A stretch of 15,211 bases of DNA from CAYZTD01 sp964473335 (GCA_964473335.1 CAYYOO010000035.1:1-15211), one strand, 5' to 3'; shown: positions 1-8,576, counted from the first letter of the stretch. A program made the numbers and translations. Notes: generated by a model from the sequence alone, not told the origin.

Positions 1-896
1 CCAATTCTATTACCTTGAGCTGGAGGTTGGCCTGCAAGGGCTTTTGCCATATCAAAAAGCTCTACAACATCTCTACATCTGATGCCGCCAGCTTGTTTTA
101 TAGCAGCACTATATATCTTATCTGAACCAGCCATGCTGCCAGTATGCGAAGCTGTTGCACGCGCACCAGCACTGCTTCTCCCTGCTTTAACAACTAGTAC
201 TGGTTTGTCACATGCATAAATAGAGTTCATAAAATCTCTACCGTCTTTTACTGCTTCAATATATAGACCAATAACTTTTGTATCAGGGTCTTTTGAAAAA
301 TAATCAATCAAATCATCATCATCGATATCAATTTTATTTCCAACACCAATTATCTTTGAAACACCCATATATTCATTGTTAGCTAGATATATCATACCAA
401 TACCAAGTGCTCCACTCTGACTGATGAGAGACACACTTCCTTTTTTTGGTGTACCATAGACAAAAGATGCATCAAGTCCTATTGAGGCGTTTTTGTATCC
501 CATGACATTTGGACCAAGTACCTTCATATCTGCGTCTTTAATGATTTCTTTTAACTTATCTTCAAGATCGTTTTTCCCTACTTCACTAAAACCTGAAGAA
601 ATGATTATAACATTTTTTACATTTTTTTCTTTGCAATCATTTAGAACAGTTGGTACGATTTTAGCTGGAACAGATATCAAAACAAGATCTATTTTACCAG
701 ATACGTCTTGAACCTTTTTATAACACTTAAGACCAAGAATCTCTTTTTCATGTGGATTTATTGGATACACTTTGCATTCATAATCAGAAATAAGAATGTT
801 TTTAAGTGCAGCGTTACCTATTTTTCTTGAATCTTTTGATGCACCAACGACAGCTATGCTTTTTGGTTTAAAGAACGTTTCAAGATTATGTACCAT
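1..896 (-). CDS. ADP-forming acetyl/acyl-CoA synthetase, alpha-type region (partial, C-terminus off the left edge)
   Basis: Converts an acyl-CoA plus ADP and phosphate to the free acid, CoA and ATP, the usual archaeal way to conserve energy from acetyl-CoA and amino-acid-derived acyl-CoAs in the cytoplasm. I translated 298 codons. Residues about 1-130 form a CoA-binding Rossmann domain (SIAVVGAS at 13-20, LGPNVMGY near 127-134). Residues about 150-298 form the succinyl-CoA-ligase-like domain, with SLISQSGALG at about 156-165 and the SHTGSMAG motif at 250-257. H251 corresponds to the family's phosphorylated histidine. The start is ATG at 896, just before the conserved F-KP-SIAVVGAS beginning. 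The gene lies 47 bp downstream of tsr3 on the same strand, so it may be read from the same transcript. The cut prevents telling a separate alpha subunit from an alpha-beta fusion, and the substrate cannot be read from the sequence. The family call is firm. Confidence 0.92.
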   Translation of the reverse strand, partial: MVHNLETFFKPKSIAVVGASKDSRKIGNAALKNILISDYECKVYPINPHEKEILGLKCYKKVQDVSGKIDLVLISVPAKIVPTVLNDCKEKNVKNVIIISSGFSEVGKNDLEDKLKEIIKDADMKVLGPNVMGYKNASIGLDASFVYGTPKKGSVSLISQSGALGIGMIYLANNEYMGVSKIIGVGNKIDIDDDDLIDYFSKDPDTKVIGLYIEAVKDGRDFMNSIYACDKPVLVVKAGRSSAGARATASHTGSMAGSDKIYSAAIKQAGGIRCRDVVELFDMAKALAGQPPAQGNRI

Positions 897-943
897 ATTT
901 TTGCAAGAAAGAAATAATGTTACTTAAAGATAATGTTAATAAT

Positions 944-1462
944 TTATATGTAATCGTTCATGATTTTTACTACTTCTTTACTTGTTTTTGCATTTTTATA
1001 TCTGTCAAGAGGTTCCTTGTTCATCTCGATAAAATGCGGACTCCATTTGTATATCTTAAGTATTTTTTCTGCTTGATCTGTATATCCTAAGATATATAAT
1101 GCGGCTGAAAAAGCCTCAAGAGTCGTAAGTTTGAAGGCTTTTCCGTAGTTCACAGGATTAACAGCTACAACAAAAGGTAAGGCCCGGGAGTAGTTTTTTT
1201 TATCAAGATATTCAAAAGCTGAATCAGCATTCTTCCATGAGCAATCAACAGCCAAAATTCCATTTTCAAGTGCAATTTCTAAATCTTCTTTTGAAATACT
1301 TTTTTCAGCAAAAGGGTTTAAAAGAATTGTTTTTCTCTTTGTCTTTCTAATATTTGTATCAATTTTTGCATAGTTAAATTTAGCTAGTTTTCTAGCACTG
1401 CATTTTTTGGGGTCATCCTCTGCTGCATGATAAATATATAGTTTTATTTCTTCATTATTCAT
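944..1462 (-). CDS. tsr3: Tsr3-type 16S rRNA aminocarboxypropyltransferase (DUF367)
   Basis: Tsr3 enzymes transfer the 3-amino-3-carboxypropyl group from S-adenosylmethionine to a hypermodified uridine in the decoding region of small-subunit rRNA, a late step of ribosome maturation. The 172-residue protein has the compact archaeal length. Visible family motifs are the N-terminal H-AEDDP-KCSARKL block (about 12-26), LLNPFAE (47-53), VDCSW (72-76), ALPFVVAVNPVNYG (94-107), LTTLEAFSAAL (112-122) and a C-terminal W-P-F-E-N---LD-Y pattern. The ATG start overlaps the stop codon of the upstream taw2 in an ATGA quartet (1459-1462), so the pair is probably translationally coupled. Its neighbour performs the same unusual group transfer on tRNA. 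The family assignment is firm; activity is inferred from the family. Confidence 0.93.
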   Translation of the reverse strand: MNNEEIKLYIYHAAEDDPKKCSARKLAKFNYAKIDTNIRKTKRKTILLNPFAEKSISKEDLEIALENGILAVDCSWKNADSAFEYLDKKNYSRALPFVVAVNPVNYGKAFKLTTLEAFSAALYILGYTDQAEKILKIYKWSPHFIEMNKEPLDRYKNAKTSKEVVKIMNDYI

Positions 1463-2310
1463 AATATCTCAAAATCAAATACAAAATGAAAAATACCTGG
1501 GGCATATGATTTTATTTTTCTTTTTTCTAAAAGCTTAACCTCTCTATTAAATCTTTTAGATTTCTCTTTAACTATTTTCACTATTTTTTCAGATCTTATC
1601 TCTTGAGGATATTTTTCATGAAAATGTATTATTCCTTTATTTTCTTTCAGGCATTTTAATGCCGTTTCAATGTATTTTTCTGTTCCACCGATGTATCCCA
1701 TAATTATTCTATCAGCCACATTTTGAGGTGCAACTTTTCTATTGTCGCCTTTAATTGGTTCAACAATTTCAATTACCTTGTTTAATAATACATTTTTACT
1801 TAAATAGAAATATGCATCAGGATTTTTTTCACAGGCAAAAATCTTTTTAGGTTTAGAGTGGACGGCTATAGGTAAAGAAAAGTATCCAATACCTGCAAAC
1901 ATATCAACTACTGTCTCATTTTCAACATTAATTCTACTCATAAATAATCGTTCATCCATGTTTCCTTTTGAAAACATTAATTTCATAGGGTCAATTTTAA
2001 AACGTACCTTGTTTTCGATATGAACTGTTTCAGTGTCTTTTGAACCATAAATAAGTTCAACATCTGGTTTTCTAAGTTCACCAGTTATTCCGCCTTTATC
2101 ATTTATAACAGATCTACAGTTTAATACATCAGAATATACTTTTGCAATTGTTTTTTTATGTTCTTTTAGTTCTTCACTTATCTTGATGATTAAAATATCT
2201 CCAATTTTTTCCCATTTAGTTGGTAAAAACTGAATATATTTGTTAGGTATCTTATCTGATAATTCTAATTTTATTTGATTAAGCGGTTTTAAAGCCATAT
2301 CTATTTTCAA
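1459..2310 (-). CDS. taw2: Taw2-type tRNA(Phe) wyosine aminocarboxypropyltransferase
   Basis: Belongs to the Trm5/Taw2 group of SAM enzymes acting on G37 of tRNA-Phe. Taw2 moves the aminocarboxypropyl group of SAM onto the 4-demethylwyosine ring. Counting from the TTG start, residues about 104-128 carry the family RFKIDP---FSKGN--ER segment, SAM motif I is VVDMFAGIGYFSLP at 134-147, an acidic residue E161 follows strand 2, and DRIIMGY lies at 200-206. The MGY reading is what separates Taw2 from Trm5 methyltransferases, which carry N-L/P-P there. Two starts are possible: TTG at 2310, or ATG at 2298 giving 279 residues. I favour the ATG, because a TATA-like ATTTAAAGTA (2321-2330) then sits at leaderless distance. 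The gene is first in an operon with tsr3 and divergent from the XPD helicase. Confidence 0.88.
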   Translation of the reverse strand: MKIDMALKPLNQIKLELSDKIPNKYIQFLPTKWEKIGDILIIKISEELKEHKKTIAKVYSDVLNCRSVINDKGGITGELRKPDVELIYGSKDTETVHIENKVRFKIDPMKLMFSKGNMDERLFMSRINVENETVVDMFAGIGYFSLPIAVHSKPKKIFACEKNPDAYFYLSKNVLLNKVIEIVEPIKGDNRKVAPQNVADRIIMGYIGGTEKYIETALKCLKENKGIIHFHEKYPQEIRSEKIVKIVKEKSKRFNREVKLLEKRKIKSYAPGIFHFVFDFEIL

Positions 2311-2380
2311 TAAATATTAATACTTTAAATAATGTCTCCATTAAAACTTTTTAATAGATCTTTCATATCCATCTTAAAAT
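2299..2380. promoter_or_regulatory. Divergent promoter region between taw2 and the XPD helicase
   Basis: This 82 bp AT-rich spacer separates two divergent genes. For taw2, ATTTAAAGTA on the minus strand (2321-2330) lies about 27 bases before ATG 2298. For the helicase, the run TTAAAACTTTTTAATAG (2341-2357) lies about 25-40 bases before ATG 2381. Neither gene shows a clear ribosome binding site, so both transcripts are probably leaderless. The TATA calls are by eye. Confidence 0.4.
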
Positions 2381-4351
2381 ATGAATCTTTTTCCTTACAA
2401 AGCTCGCAAAAACCAAATTGCAATAATGCAGACCATTAATAGAATACTTTCAGAGAGAAAACATCTAATTTTCGAATCGGGAACAGGCTCAGGAAAAACG
2501 GTTTGTACGATTTCTTCTGCTCTTTCCTATGCAATAGAAAACAACAAAAAAATTGTATATACAACCCGAACCAATTCACAGCAAAGACAAGTAATACTTG
2601 AACTCCGTGAAATAAAAAATAAAAATAAGGAACTAACCAATGACGTTTATGGTGTCGGGATGCAAGGCCGATCTAATATGTGCATCCTTGCAAAGACAAA
2701 TCCTGATTTATCATATGGCTCTTCCGAAGAATTATCAAAGTTTTGTTCGAGCCAGAAAAAAAAGGCAAAAATCAATCAAAAGAAGGGCTGTATTTATTAC
2801 CGCGGGTTTCTTGATGAAAAAAGAAAAAAAGATGCAGAAAATTATTTTAAAAAAAATATTCCGACAGCTGAAGAATTTATTGATTATTGTCAAGATAAAC
2901 AGATTTGTCCTTATGAACTAAATAAAGTTCTTTTGAAGGAATCAAAAGTTGTAGTTGTACCATACATCTATGTTTTTGATATAAATATCCGTAACATGCT
3001 TTTTGATTCACTTAGTTGTCCGCAGGAGGATATGATACTAGTAGTCGATGAGGCACATAATCTTCCTGATTACATTAGAGATCTATTTTCTGCTGAGCTT
3101 TCCATGTATATGCTTAATAATTGTATATATGAATCAGAAAAATATGGAAATCCCTCTATGCTTGATGGTAGATTTTCAGTAAAAAGTTTCTGTGAAACAC
3201 TGGTAAATATTCTAAGAGATCTCCGTGATACATATGTATATTGCATTCTTGAAAATGGAATAAGACAGGGCGGTGTAAAGCAATCGGATGCATTCATTCC
3301 AAGCCATGAATTCGAAACTGAGATTTTATCAAGGCTTAGTATTACTAGTAAAACCCTTCATGATATAGTAGGAGACCTTGTTGCATATGGTGAAAAGATA
3401 CAGGAATACAGAGAAAAAGAAGGAAAGCTTCCCCGTTCTTTTTTACATAAATTAGGTTTATTTTTAGATTTTTGGATCAATCTAGAGATGGACCAATATG
3501 CAAAACTTGTCGTGGATGCAAAGCACGGTAAAAACCCTAGAATCGAATCCTTCTGTTTGGACCCATCTGTTGGAACAAGCGTTGTTAATGATTTTCACGG
3601 ATCAATTCATATGAGCGGCACACTCGAGCCACTTGAGGAATATCGTGATTCAATGGGTATGTCAAAAGTTACTGAGCTTGTATCATATCCTTCTCCTTTC
3701 TTGAAAAAGAATAGAAAGATTTTGTTTGTAAAGGATGTTACAACTAAATATTCAGATATATCAAAAGATGACAAAATCCTAGATAGAATGATATCCTATG
3801 TTAAAGATATATGTAATATCTTTCCACATAACACCATGGTCTTTTTCCCAAGTTTCAATGTCATGTCAAATTTTAGAAGAGATAAAAATCTTTCAAATCT
3901 AGATAGATGTGTCTATTTTGAAGAACAAAAGATGTCTCAGTCTGCACTCATGGATCTAGTATCTAACTTTAAGGAACATGGAAATAATGATTCTGAAGGT
4001 GCAGCTCTTTTTAGTGTGATGGGTGGAAGAATTAGTGAGGGCATGGATTTTCCAGCTGAAGAACTTGAAATAGCATTGATTGTAGGTATACCCTATCCTA
4101 AGCCTTCAGCAAGACAGCGTGCTCTTCAACATTATTATGATATCAAATTCAGAAAAGGATGGGAGTATATTGTTGAAGCGCCAACTGCAAGAAAACTACT
4201 TCAGTCAATTGGTAGACTAATCCGTGATGAAAAAGATCGTGGAGTAGCAGTAATCCTTGACCGCAGGGCTCCTAGGTTCAAACGATATCTTAAGGATTTA
4301 GAAGAATCAAAGGATTTAATAAAAGATATAAAAAATTTTATGGTAAGATAA
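2381..4351 (+). CDS. xpd: XPD/Rad3-family Fe-S cluster DNA helicase
   Basis: Superfamily 2 5'-3' DNA helicase of the XPD/Rad3/DinG group, expected to unwind DNA in repair or replication-linked processes. The 656 residues match the archaeal XPD length. Walker A is SGTGSGKT at 33-40 and motif Ia includes YTTRTNSQ (60-67). Four cysteines expected to hold the 4Fe-4S cluster are C101, C122, C137 and C176 (in ICPYE); C170 is an alternative for the last. The DEAH box is at 223-226. HMSGTLEPL, in the C-terminal half, is the usual motif III region, SEGMDFP is motif V, and QSIGRLIRDEKDRG, from Q608, is motif VI. The ATG at 2381 has no ribosome binding site and fits leaderless expression. The gene converges on the metalloprotease gene, with four bases between the stop codons. 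All motifs are intact. Confidence 0.95.
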   Translation: MNLFPYKARKNQIAIMQTINRILSERKHLIFESGTGSGKTVCTISSALSYAIENNKKIVYTTRTNSQQRQVILELREIKNKNKELTNDVYGVGMQGRSNMCILAKTNPDLSYGSSEELSKFCSSQKKKAKINQKKGCIYYRGFLDEKRKKDAENYFKKNIPTAEEFIDYCQDKQICPYELNKVLLKESKVVVVPYIYVFDINIRNMLFDSLSCPQEDMILVVDEAHNLPDYIRDLFSAELSMYMLNNCIYESEKYGNPSMLDGRFSVKSFCETLVNILRDLRDTYVYCILENGIRQGGVKQSDAFIPSHEFETEILSRLSITSKTLHDIVGDLVAYGEKIQEYREKEGKLPRSFLHKLGLFLDFWINLEMDQYAKLVVDAKHGKNPRIESFCLDPSVGTSVVNDFHGSIHMSGTLEPLEEYRDSMGMSKVTELVSYPSPFLKKNRKILFVKDVTTKYSDISKDDKILDRMISYVKDICNIFPHNTMVFFPSFNVMSNFRRDKNLSNLDRCVYFEEQKMSQSALMDLVSNFKEHGNNDSEGAALFSVMGGRISEGMDFPAEELEIALIVGIPYPKPSARQRALQHYYDIKFRKGWEYIVEAPTARKLLQSIGRLIRDEKDRGVAVILDRRAPRFKRYLKDLEESKDLIKDIKNFMVR

Positions 4352-4355
4352 TTTT

Positions 4356-5858
4356 TTACCAATCTCTTTCAAAGGATGAATAGTCAATTCTTTCCCAGTC
4401 ATCAAGATCAACACCGCCATTTGTTCCATCTGAATAATCTACGAATTTATACATCCATATATAGTTCATACAACTTTTATATTGGCTATTAATTAGTAAT
4501 GCTAGTGGACCTTGTCCTCTTCTATGACCTGGTATTGGCCAGAAATTGAAGGTATGACCCAGCTCATGCATATATGCACTCCCATAGACAATTTCTTCAT
4601 CTATTCCCTCTTTTTCAACGATTGAGTTATGCCCAGAACTTGATATTTGAAAAGCGTTTGGACGATACATAAAACCTGCTGCACTCACCGAAGTATAAAC
4701 AACTACTCCATAATGAAATACACCTCTTCGCCAGTTATCCTCGTCATTATTCAAAAAGTAAGTCACATAAAAATAATTCAAATCAGTTCTGTCAACATTA
4801 TCCTGGAAAGGAATAATATCTGTACCCCCCATAGTATTATAATCTAAATGAAAAACAATGTTTTGTCTATCAAATGCAGTTGTAATTAATTCTTTTGCTC
4901 CATGAGGAAAATAGCTTATCTCACCATTAGGCCCCTCATCCATTATATCCATTTCCACAAAAACATCTTTTCTAAAGGGATCTGAGAACCATTCTGATGT
5001 TAAATATTCTTCATAGTTATTTATGCTGTCTCCATCTGGATCTAAATTAACATGATCATCCCATGTACATGGGTCATATCCCCATTTCCACTCCCAAAAA
5101 GTTGGTATTCCATCCTCGTCTGGATCCTCTTCTGAATTATCTAGTGTTGGATCTGTCCCAAGAATATTTACTTCTGTCCAATAAGGTATTCCGTCATCGT
5201 CATAGTCATTCTGGTAAATGTTAAACCATAGTTCACTGTCTTTGTCTTTTGTTTTAATTGTTCCATCATCACAGCCGCAAAGCCTTCCATATCCACTTGG
5301 ATCAGAAATTTGATCATCCCCCGTCCATTTACCTGTTTTAATACTATATTTCAATTCAGCATCGTAACCATCTTCTGAATTTTCAGGATCGCCACTTATG
5401 TCAAATAATTCATTTGATGATTTATCCCATAATTTAATTTTAATATCAACAAATTCTTGATCATCTGGGACATTGAGTGTTGCATCCCAAGAAATATCAT
5501 AAATATATTTTTGGTTACTCCAAGTATCACTTGTGAATTTTATTCCGTTAATAAATACTTCAACGTTAATATCTGGCATTATTTCTGTTTTAGCAAATCT
5601 TATCTCATCTCTTTTCCCAAATAGATTTTGAAATAAGAGTGACAGTCTTTCAAATAAAGGTATTGAAACACTTTTTTCAGGTGGATTTATACCTTCTTCT
5701 TCTAAAAAACGAATTTGTTTGATTTCAACAGTAACTTCTGTATCAACTAAGGGATCAAAATCTTCAGACTGTTTAGTTTTTATTTTGCTCGAATAGGCTG
5801 TTGTGCTAAATAAAATACATATTACTAAAAATATAGATATAATAGTTTTTTTTCTCAT
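4356..5858 (-). CDS. Secreted zinc metalloprotease with calcium-binding (TSP3-like) acidic repeats
   Basis: Predicted exported protein of 500 residues. Residues 1-22 are a signal peptide: MRKK, a hydrophobic core, then a short polar exit. Residues about 95-180 look like a beta-rich domain. Residues 217-288 contain D-D-DGIPYWTE, EDPDEDGIPTFWEW and LDPDGDSINNYEEY, three acidic DxDxDG-type loops like thrombospondin type 3 or dockerin calcium repeats. The catalytic region has HELGH at 431-435, a further histidine H445, and CMNY at 463-466, which resembles a metzincin Met-turn. The third histidine is ten residues after the second instead of the usual six. I infer an extracellular endopeptidase needing zinc and calcium; substrate unknown. 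GGGGGT at 5865-5870 lies six bases before the ATG. No protease partner or inhibitor gene is adjacent. Confidence 0.72.
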   Translation of the reverse strand: MRKKTIISIFLVICILFSTTAYSSKIKTKQSEDFDPLVDTEVTVEIKQIRFLEEEGINPPEKSVSIPLFERLSLLFQNLFGKRDEIRFAKTEIMPDINVEVFINGIKFTSDTWSNQKYIYDISWDATLNVPDDQEFVDIKIKLWDKSSNELFDISGDPENSEDGYDAELKYSIKTGKWTGDDQISDPSGYGRLCGCDDGTIKTKDKDSELWFNIYQNDYDDDGIPYWTEVNILGTDPTLDNSEEDPDEDGIPTFWEWKWGYDPCTWDDHVNLDPDGDSINNYEEYLTSEWFSDPFRKDVFVEMDIMDEGPNGEISYFPHGAKELITTAFDRQNIVFHLDYNTMGGTDIIPFQDNVDRTDLNYFYVTYFLNNDEDNWRRGVFHYGVVVYTSVSAAGFMYRPNAFQISSSGHNSIVEKEGIDEEIVYGSAYMHELGHTFNFWPIPGHRRGQGPLALLINSQYKSCMNYIWMYKFVDYSDGTNGGVDLDDWERIDYSSFERDW

Positions 5859-5953
5859 TTAAATACCCCCGTGTTGTAAGAATATAAGAATAGGTTACAT
5901 ATAATAATTTTTCATTCAAATATAATAATATTAAATTAAATATTTAAAAGGAG
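5859..5953 (-). promoter_or_regulatory. Promoter and ribosome binding site of the metalloprotease gene
   Basis: The spacer is almost purely A and T except for the GGGGGT ribosome binding site at 5865-5870. Several TATA-like stretches occur on the minus strand (for example ATTATTATATG and TTATATTC), so the exact box cannot be chosen by eye. It also contains the end of the upstream OB-HD gene transcript. Confidence 0.35.
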
Positions 5954-7033
5954 TTAATCATCAGCAATGTACATAGCCCTTTTCATACCTGCTTCAGAAT
6001 CCCATATAAAACCCCAATCGTCCTCAGTGTTCTTACGACCCTCTTCAATTATCTGAATGAAGTTTTTCACCTGGGAATCCATCATGTCGGCAGCATGTAC
6101 TGTCATTGCTTCAATTGTCTTTGGGAGTTGCGGGCTTCCATACTCGTATTTGCCGTGATGGCTTAGTAAAATATGACATATCTTATTTTCTAGTTCATCG
6201 CTGAACTTACATTCTTTTCTGATATATTTTATTTTTTCTCTGATCCATCTATCGCCCATTACTATGTGGCCTATGAAATTTCCTTCATCTGTCTTATCGA
6301 TTGCCGCGGTAGCCCTATATTCTTTTAATTTTCCTATATCATGTAAGATTGCACCAGTGATTACTAGATCTCTATCTATATTTGGATACATCTCACATAT
6401 TTTATCAGAGAGTTTTACAACACCTAGGGTGTGTTCTATATTACCGCCTATATAGTTATGATGATGAGTTATTGCTGAAGGACTTTTTTGAAAACTCTCT
6501 AAAAAGTTCTTATCATCAAAAAAGCTGTCAAGTAACAATCTTAGTTCTTTGTTTTTAACTGAGTTAATATAGTCATTGATTTCTTTTGTAAAGATATCTA
6601 TTTTTTTATCTTCAAGTGTTGGTAAAAAATCCTTTATTTCATATTCATCAGGACTGCATCTTCTAAGTCCACCTGCTTTTTCACTAACAGAAACCTGCAT
6701 CTTATCGTTATATATCTCTACATTTCCGCCTCTTACCTGTATTACATCGCCTACTTTGAAACTGTCATATAGTCTTTTCACGCGTTCTTTGTTATCTCCG
6801 CCCCAAAATTTTATGTTGACTTCACCGGTTTTATCATTTACAACCAAATTAAACCATGTCCCTCTCTTATATGGTCTTGGAGGGTTTTTCATTTTAACTG
6901 CAAAAAAATCATTTATTGTATCTCCTTCTTTGAGATTTTCAATAAACTGTTCTTTATTTCTTTTGCCTGTATCTGTTTTTATCATGGTTTGACCTTCTTC
7001 TTTTTCTTTTTCATATTTATAAAGATCTGTCAT
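5954..7033 (-). CDS. YhaM-like OB-fold/HD-domain 3'-5' exoribonuclease
   Basis: The 359-residue protein has the domain order of bacterial YhaM/CBF1: an N-terminal OB-fold nucleic-acid-binding domain (about 35-120, including WFNLVVNDKTGEVNIKFWGG) and a C-terminal HD phosphohydrolase domain. HD metal ligands are visible as H201 in GNIEHTLGV, H231-D232 in ILHDIGK, H256, H292-H293 in LLSHHGKYE and D316 in HAADMMD. YhaM degrades RNA and ssDNA from the 3' end in a metal-dependent way, and a cytoplasmic RNA-decay role is inferred here. The ATG at 7033 is preceded by AGGGGGA at good spacing, which favours it over the internal Met17 (6985). Residues 1-17 are a charged extension. An RNase J-like nuclease gene lies upstream on the same strand. 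Function is by family resemblance. Confidence 0.83.
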   Translation of the reverse strand: MTDLYKYEKEKEEGQTMIKTDTGKRNKEQFIENLKEGDTINDFFAVKMKNPPRPYKRGTWFNLVVNDKTGEVNIKFWGGDNKERVKRLYDSFKVGDVIQVRGGNVEIYNDKMQVSVSEKAGGLRRCSPDEYEIKDFLPTLEDKKIDIFTKEINDYINSVKNKELRLLLDSFFDDKNFLESFQKSPSAITHHHNYIGGNIEHTLGVVKLSDKICEMYPNIDRDLVITGAILHDIGKLKEYRATAAIDKTDEGNFIGHIVMGDRWIREKIKYIRKECKFSDELENKICHILLSHHGKYEYGSPQLPKTIEAMTVHAADMMDSQVKNFIQIIEEGRKNTEDDWGFIWDSEAGMKRAMYIADD

Positions 7034-7110
7034 TTAATCTGTCCCCCTAGGCAAATGAACCTAAGATGTTAAACCTAATCTACGACTTTGGGGTATATAC
7101 CTTTTTCCTT
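7034..7110 (-). promoter_or_regulatory. Promoter and leader of the OB-HD gene, with CCTA repeated every 14 bases
   Basis: GGTATATACC (7092-7101) is a good TATA candidate, putting the transcript start near 7065-7075. CCTA then begins at 7046, 7060 and 7074 on the plus strand, exactly 14 bases apart (CCTAGG, CCTAAG, CCTAAT). The set spans the likely transcript start and the leader. The most gene-proximal copy abuts the AGGGGGA ribosome binding site. This could be an operator or a leader element. Confidence 0.4.
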
Positions 7111-7163
7111 ATAATATGTATCAAAAACACCAGCGGTTTGTTATATTTTCTATCAATTTACTT

Positions 7164-8576
7164 TTATAACAAGTATTCTTTTCCTTCTTTTACTATAACA
7201 GTGTTTTTAAAGGTTTTTTTGAAAAGATCTGGTTTTTCTGTATGAATAGGATATATTTTTTTTGGATTTATTTTCTTTATAATGTTTTTTAGATCAGGTC
7301 CGCTGGCATGACCTGAACAGTGTGATTGTACAAAGTTCATATTGAAATGCTTTATCCAATTGATCATACGTTCATAGGATATCTCCATTTCCTCGTTAAA
7401 AGGTTCAGATAGAGAATGGATATATACGCCCTTATCTGGCTTTAGATCGATAAGAGTATTTAGATACCAGAAATTTAAGACAATTACATATTTTTCTTTT
7501 TCAGTTCTAATTTCCTCTGCTGTTTTAATGTTTGGATAATTAAGTCTTTTTTTGATATAGTAATCCCTGTAGTCATCATCAATATATGTTCCAGTCATCC
7601 TTTTAGGCTTTAGAATGATAATATTTTCATCTCTGCTGTCAGGTGATCGAAGTTTTTTATCCTTATGATAACGCTCTAGATAGCATGCATGTTTGAAACT
7701 AATTACAAGTTTTCTATTGAGGTCTTTTGCAATATTATAAAAAGTTGTGAAACGATCAACATCTTTAAAATTGAAATCAACAATAGAGATCTTATTATTG
7801 TTCTCAAGTTTTTCTTTTGATTTATTATAGACTTTTTCTTCGGATTCCTCTGTTCTACCACTATCGATACGTGTTCCTTCTGTGATAATTGCTATGGGTT
7901 TTACTTTTTTACTTTTATTTACAAAATCCTCTGTCAGATTCTTATGTCTACCATGTGTTCTTAGATCACCAGTATATATTATTGGACCTTCTGATGTATG
8001 AATGATAAACCCATATGCTCCGGGGACCGAATGGTCAGTATGGCAAGGTTCAATTTCAAGGTCATCAATTTTTATTTTGTCACCTGTTCTAAAACTTCTA
8101 ATATTTCTTTTAACAGGTGGATCTCTGTAGTTTTTTTTAAGAACAGGTCTTTTTTTAAAATCAATTACTTCATTTTCAATTTCTCTTCTGCTCTGTTCCT
8201 TTACTGCTTCCAAGATATATTTACATGTTTTACCACAGTATATTGGAATGTCCTTATGTAGAAAAGAAATATAGTTTGCATGATCAGCATGGGCATGAGA
8301 AAGAACTACACCTTGTACCTCTGGTGGTTCAGGTTTGATGCCCTGATGAGCCAATAGATCTTCTCTATAAATACCGCCAATGTTTGGTATTAAATTCAAT
8401 TCTAAAAAATCCCCTATTCCATTTGCTGAACGCGGATTCAAAAACTCTTCAAAATATTTTTCTCGTCTTCCAAAGCTCATTCCAAAATCAAGGAATATCT
8501 TTGTATCTCCATCTTGAAGAAGTGTTTTATTTCCTCCGATTTCTTCAATTCCGCCATAGAATGTTAATTTAACCAG
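7164..8576 (-). CDS. RNase J-like metallo-beta-lactamase/beta-CASP nuclease with a probable CTG start
   Basis: Predicted zinc-dependent ribonuclease of the MBL/beta-CASP superfamily, 470 residues from the proposed start. In that numbering, the N-terminal strand region is KLTFYGGIEEIGGNK (3-17), the metal-binding motif 2 is SHAHADHANY (93-102), motif 3 contains DHS at 181-183, and motif 4 is TGDLRTHG with D204. The beta-CASP end has SGHAS with H423 and PIHTE with H445. The first ATG in frame is at 8480, but it would remove the first 32 residues, which belong to the fold. Between the upstream TGA (8592-8594) and 8480 there is no ATG, GTG or TTG. CTG at 8576 is preceded by GGTGAT (8580-8585) at ideal spacing and gives the expected N-terminus. 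ATA at 8591 is the other option. Whether it is a 5'-3' exonuclease or an endonuclease cannot be read here. Confidence 0.85.
   Translation of the reverse strand: MVKLTFYGGIEEIGGNKTLLQDGDTKIFLDFGMSFGRREKYFEEFLNPRSANGIGDFLELNLIPNIGGIYREDLLAHQGIKPEPPEVQGVVLSHAHADHANYISFLHKDIPIYCGKTCKYILEAVKEQSRREIENEVIDFKKRPVLKKNYRDPPVKRNIRSFRTGDKIKIDDLEIEPCHTDHSVPGAYGFIIHTSEGPIIYTGDLRTHGRHKNLTEDFVNKSKKVKPIAIITEGTRIDSGRTEESEEKVYNKSKEKLENNNKISIVDFNFKDVDRFTTFYNIAKDLNRKLVISFKHACYLERYHKDKKLRSPDSRDENIIILKPKRMTGTYIDDDYRDYYIKKRLNYPNIKTAEEIRTEKEKYVIVLNFWYLNTLIDLKPDKGVYIHSLSEPFNEEMEISYERMINWIKHFNMNFVQSHCSGHASGPDLKNIIKKINPKKIYPIHTEKPDLFKKTFKNTVIVKEGKEYLL

Noticed and set aside
6576..6992. Plus-strand frame of 138 residues opposite the OB-HD gene
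   Set aside because: It mirrors the OB-fold coding region; its serine- and leucine-rich composition is typical of antisense frames in this window.
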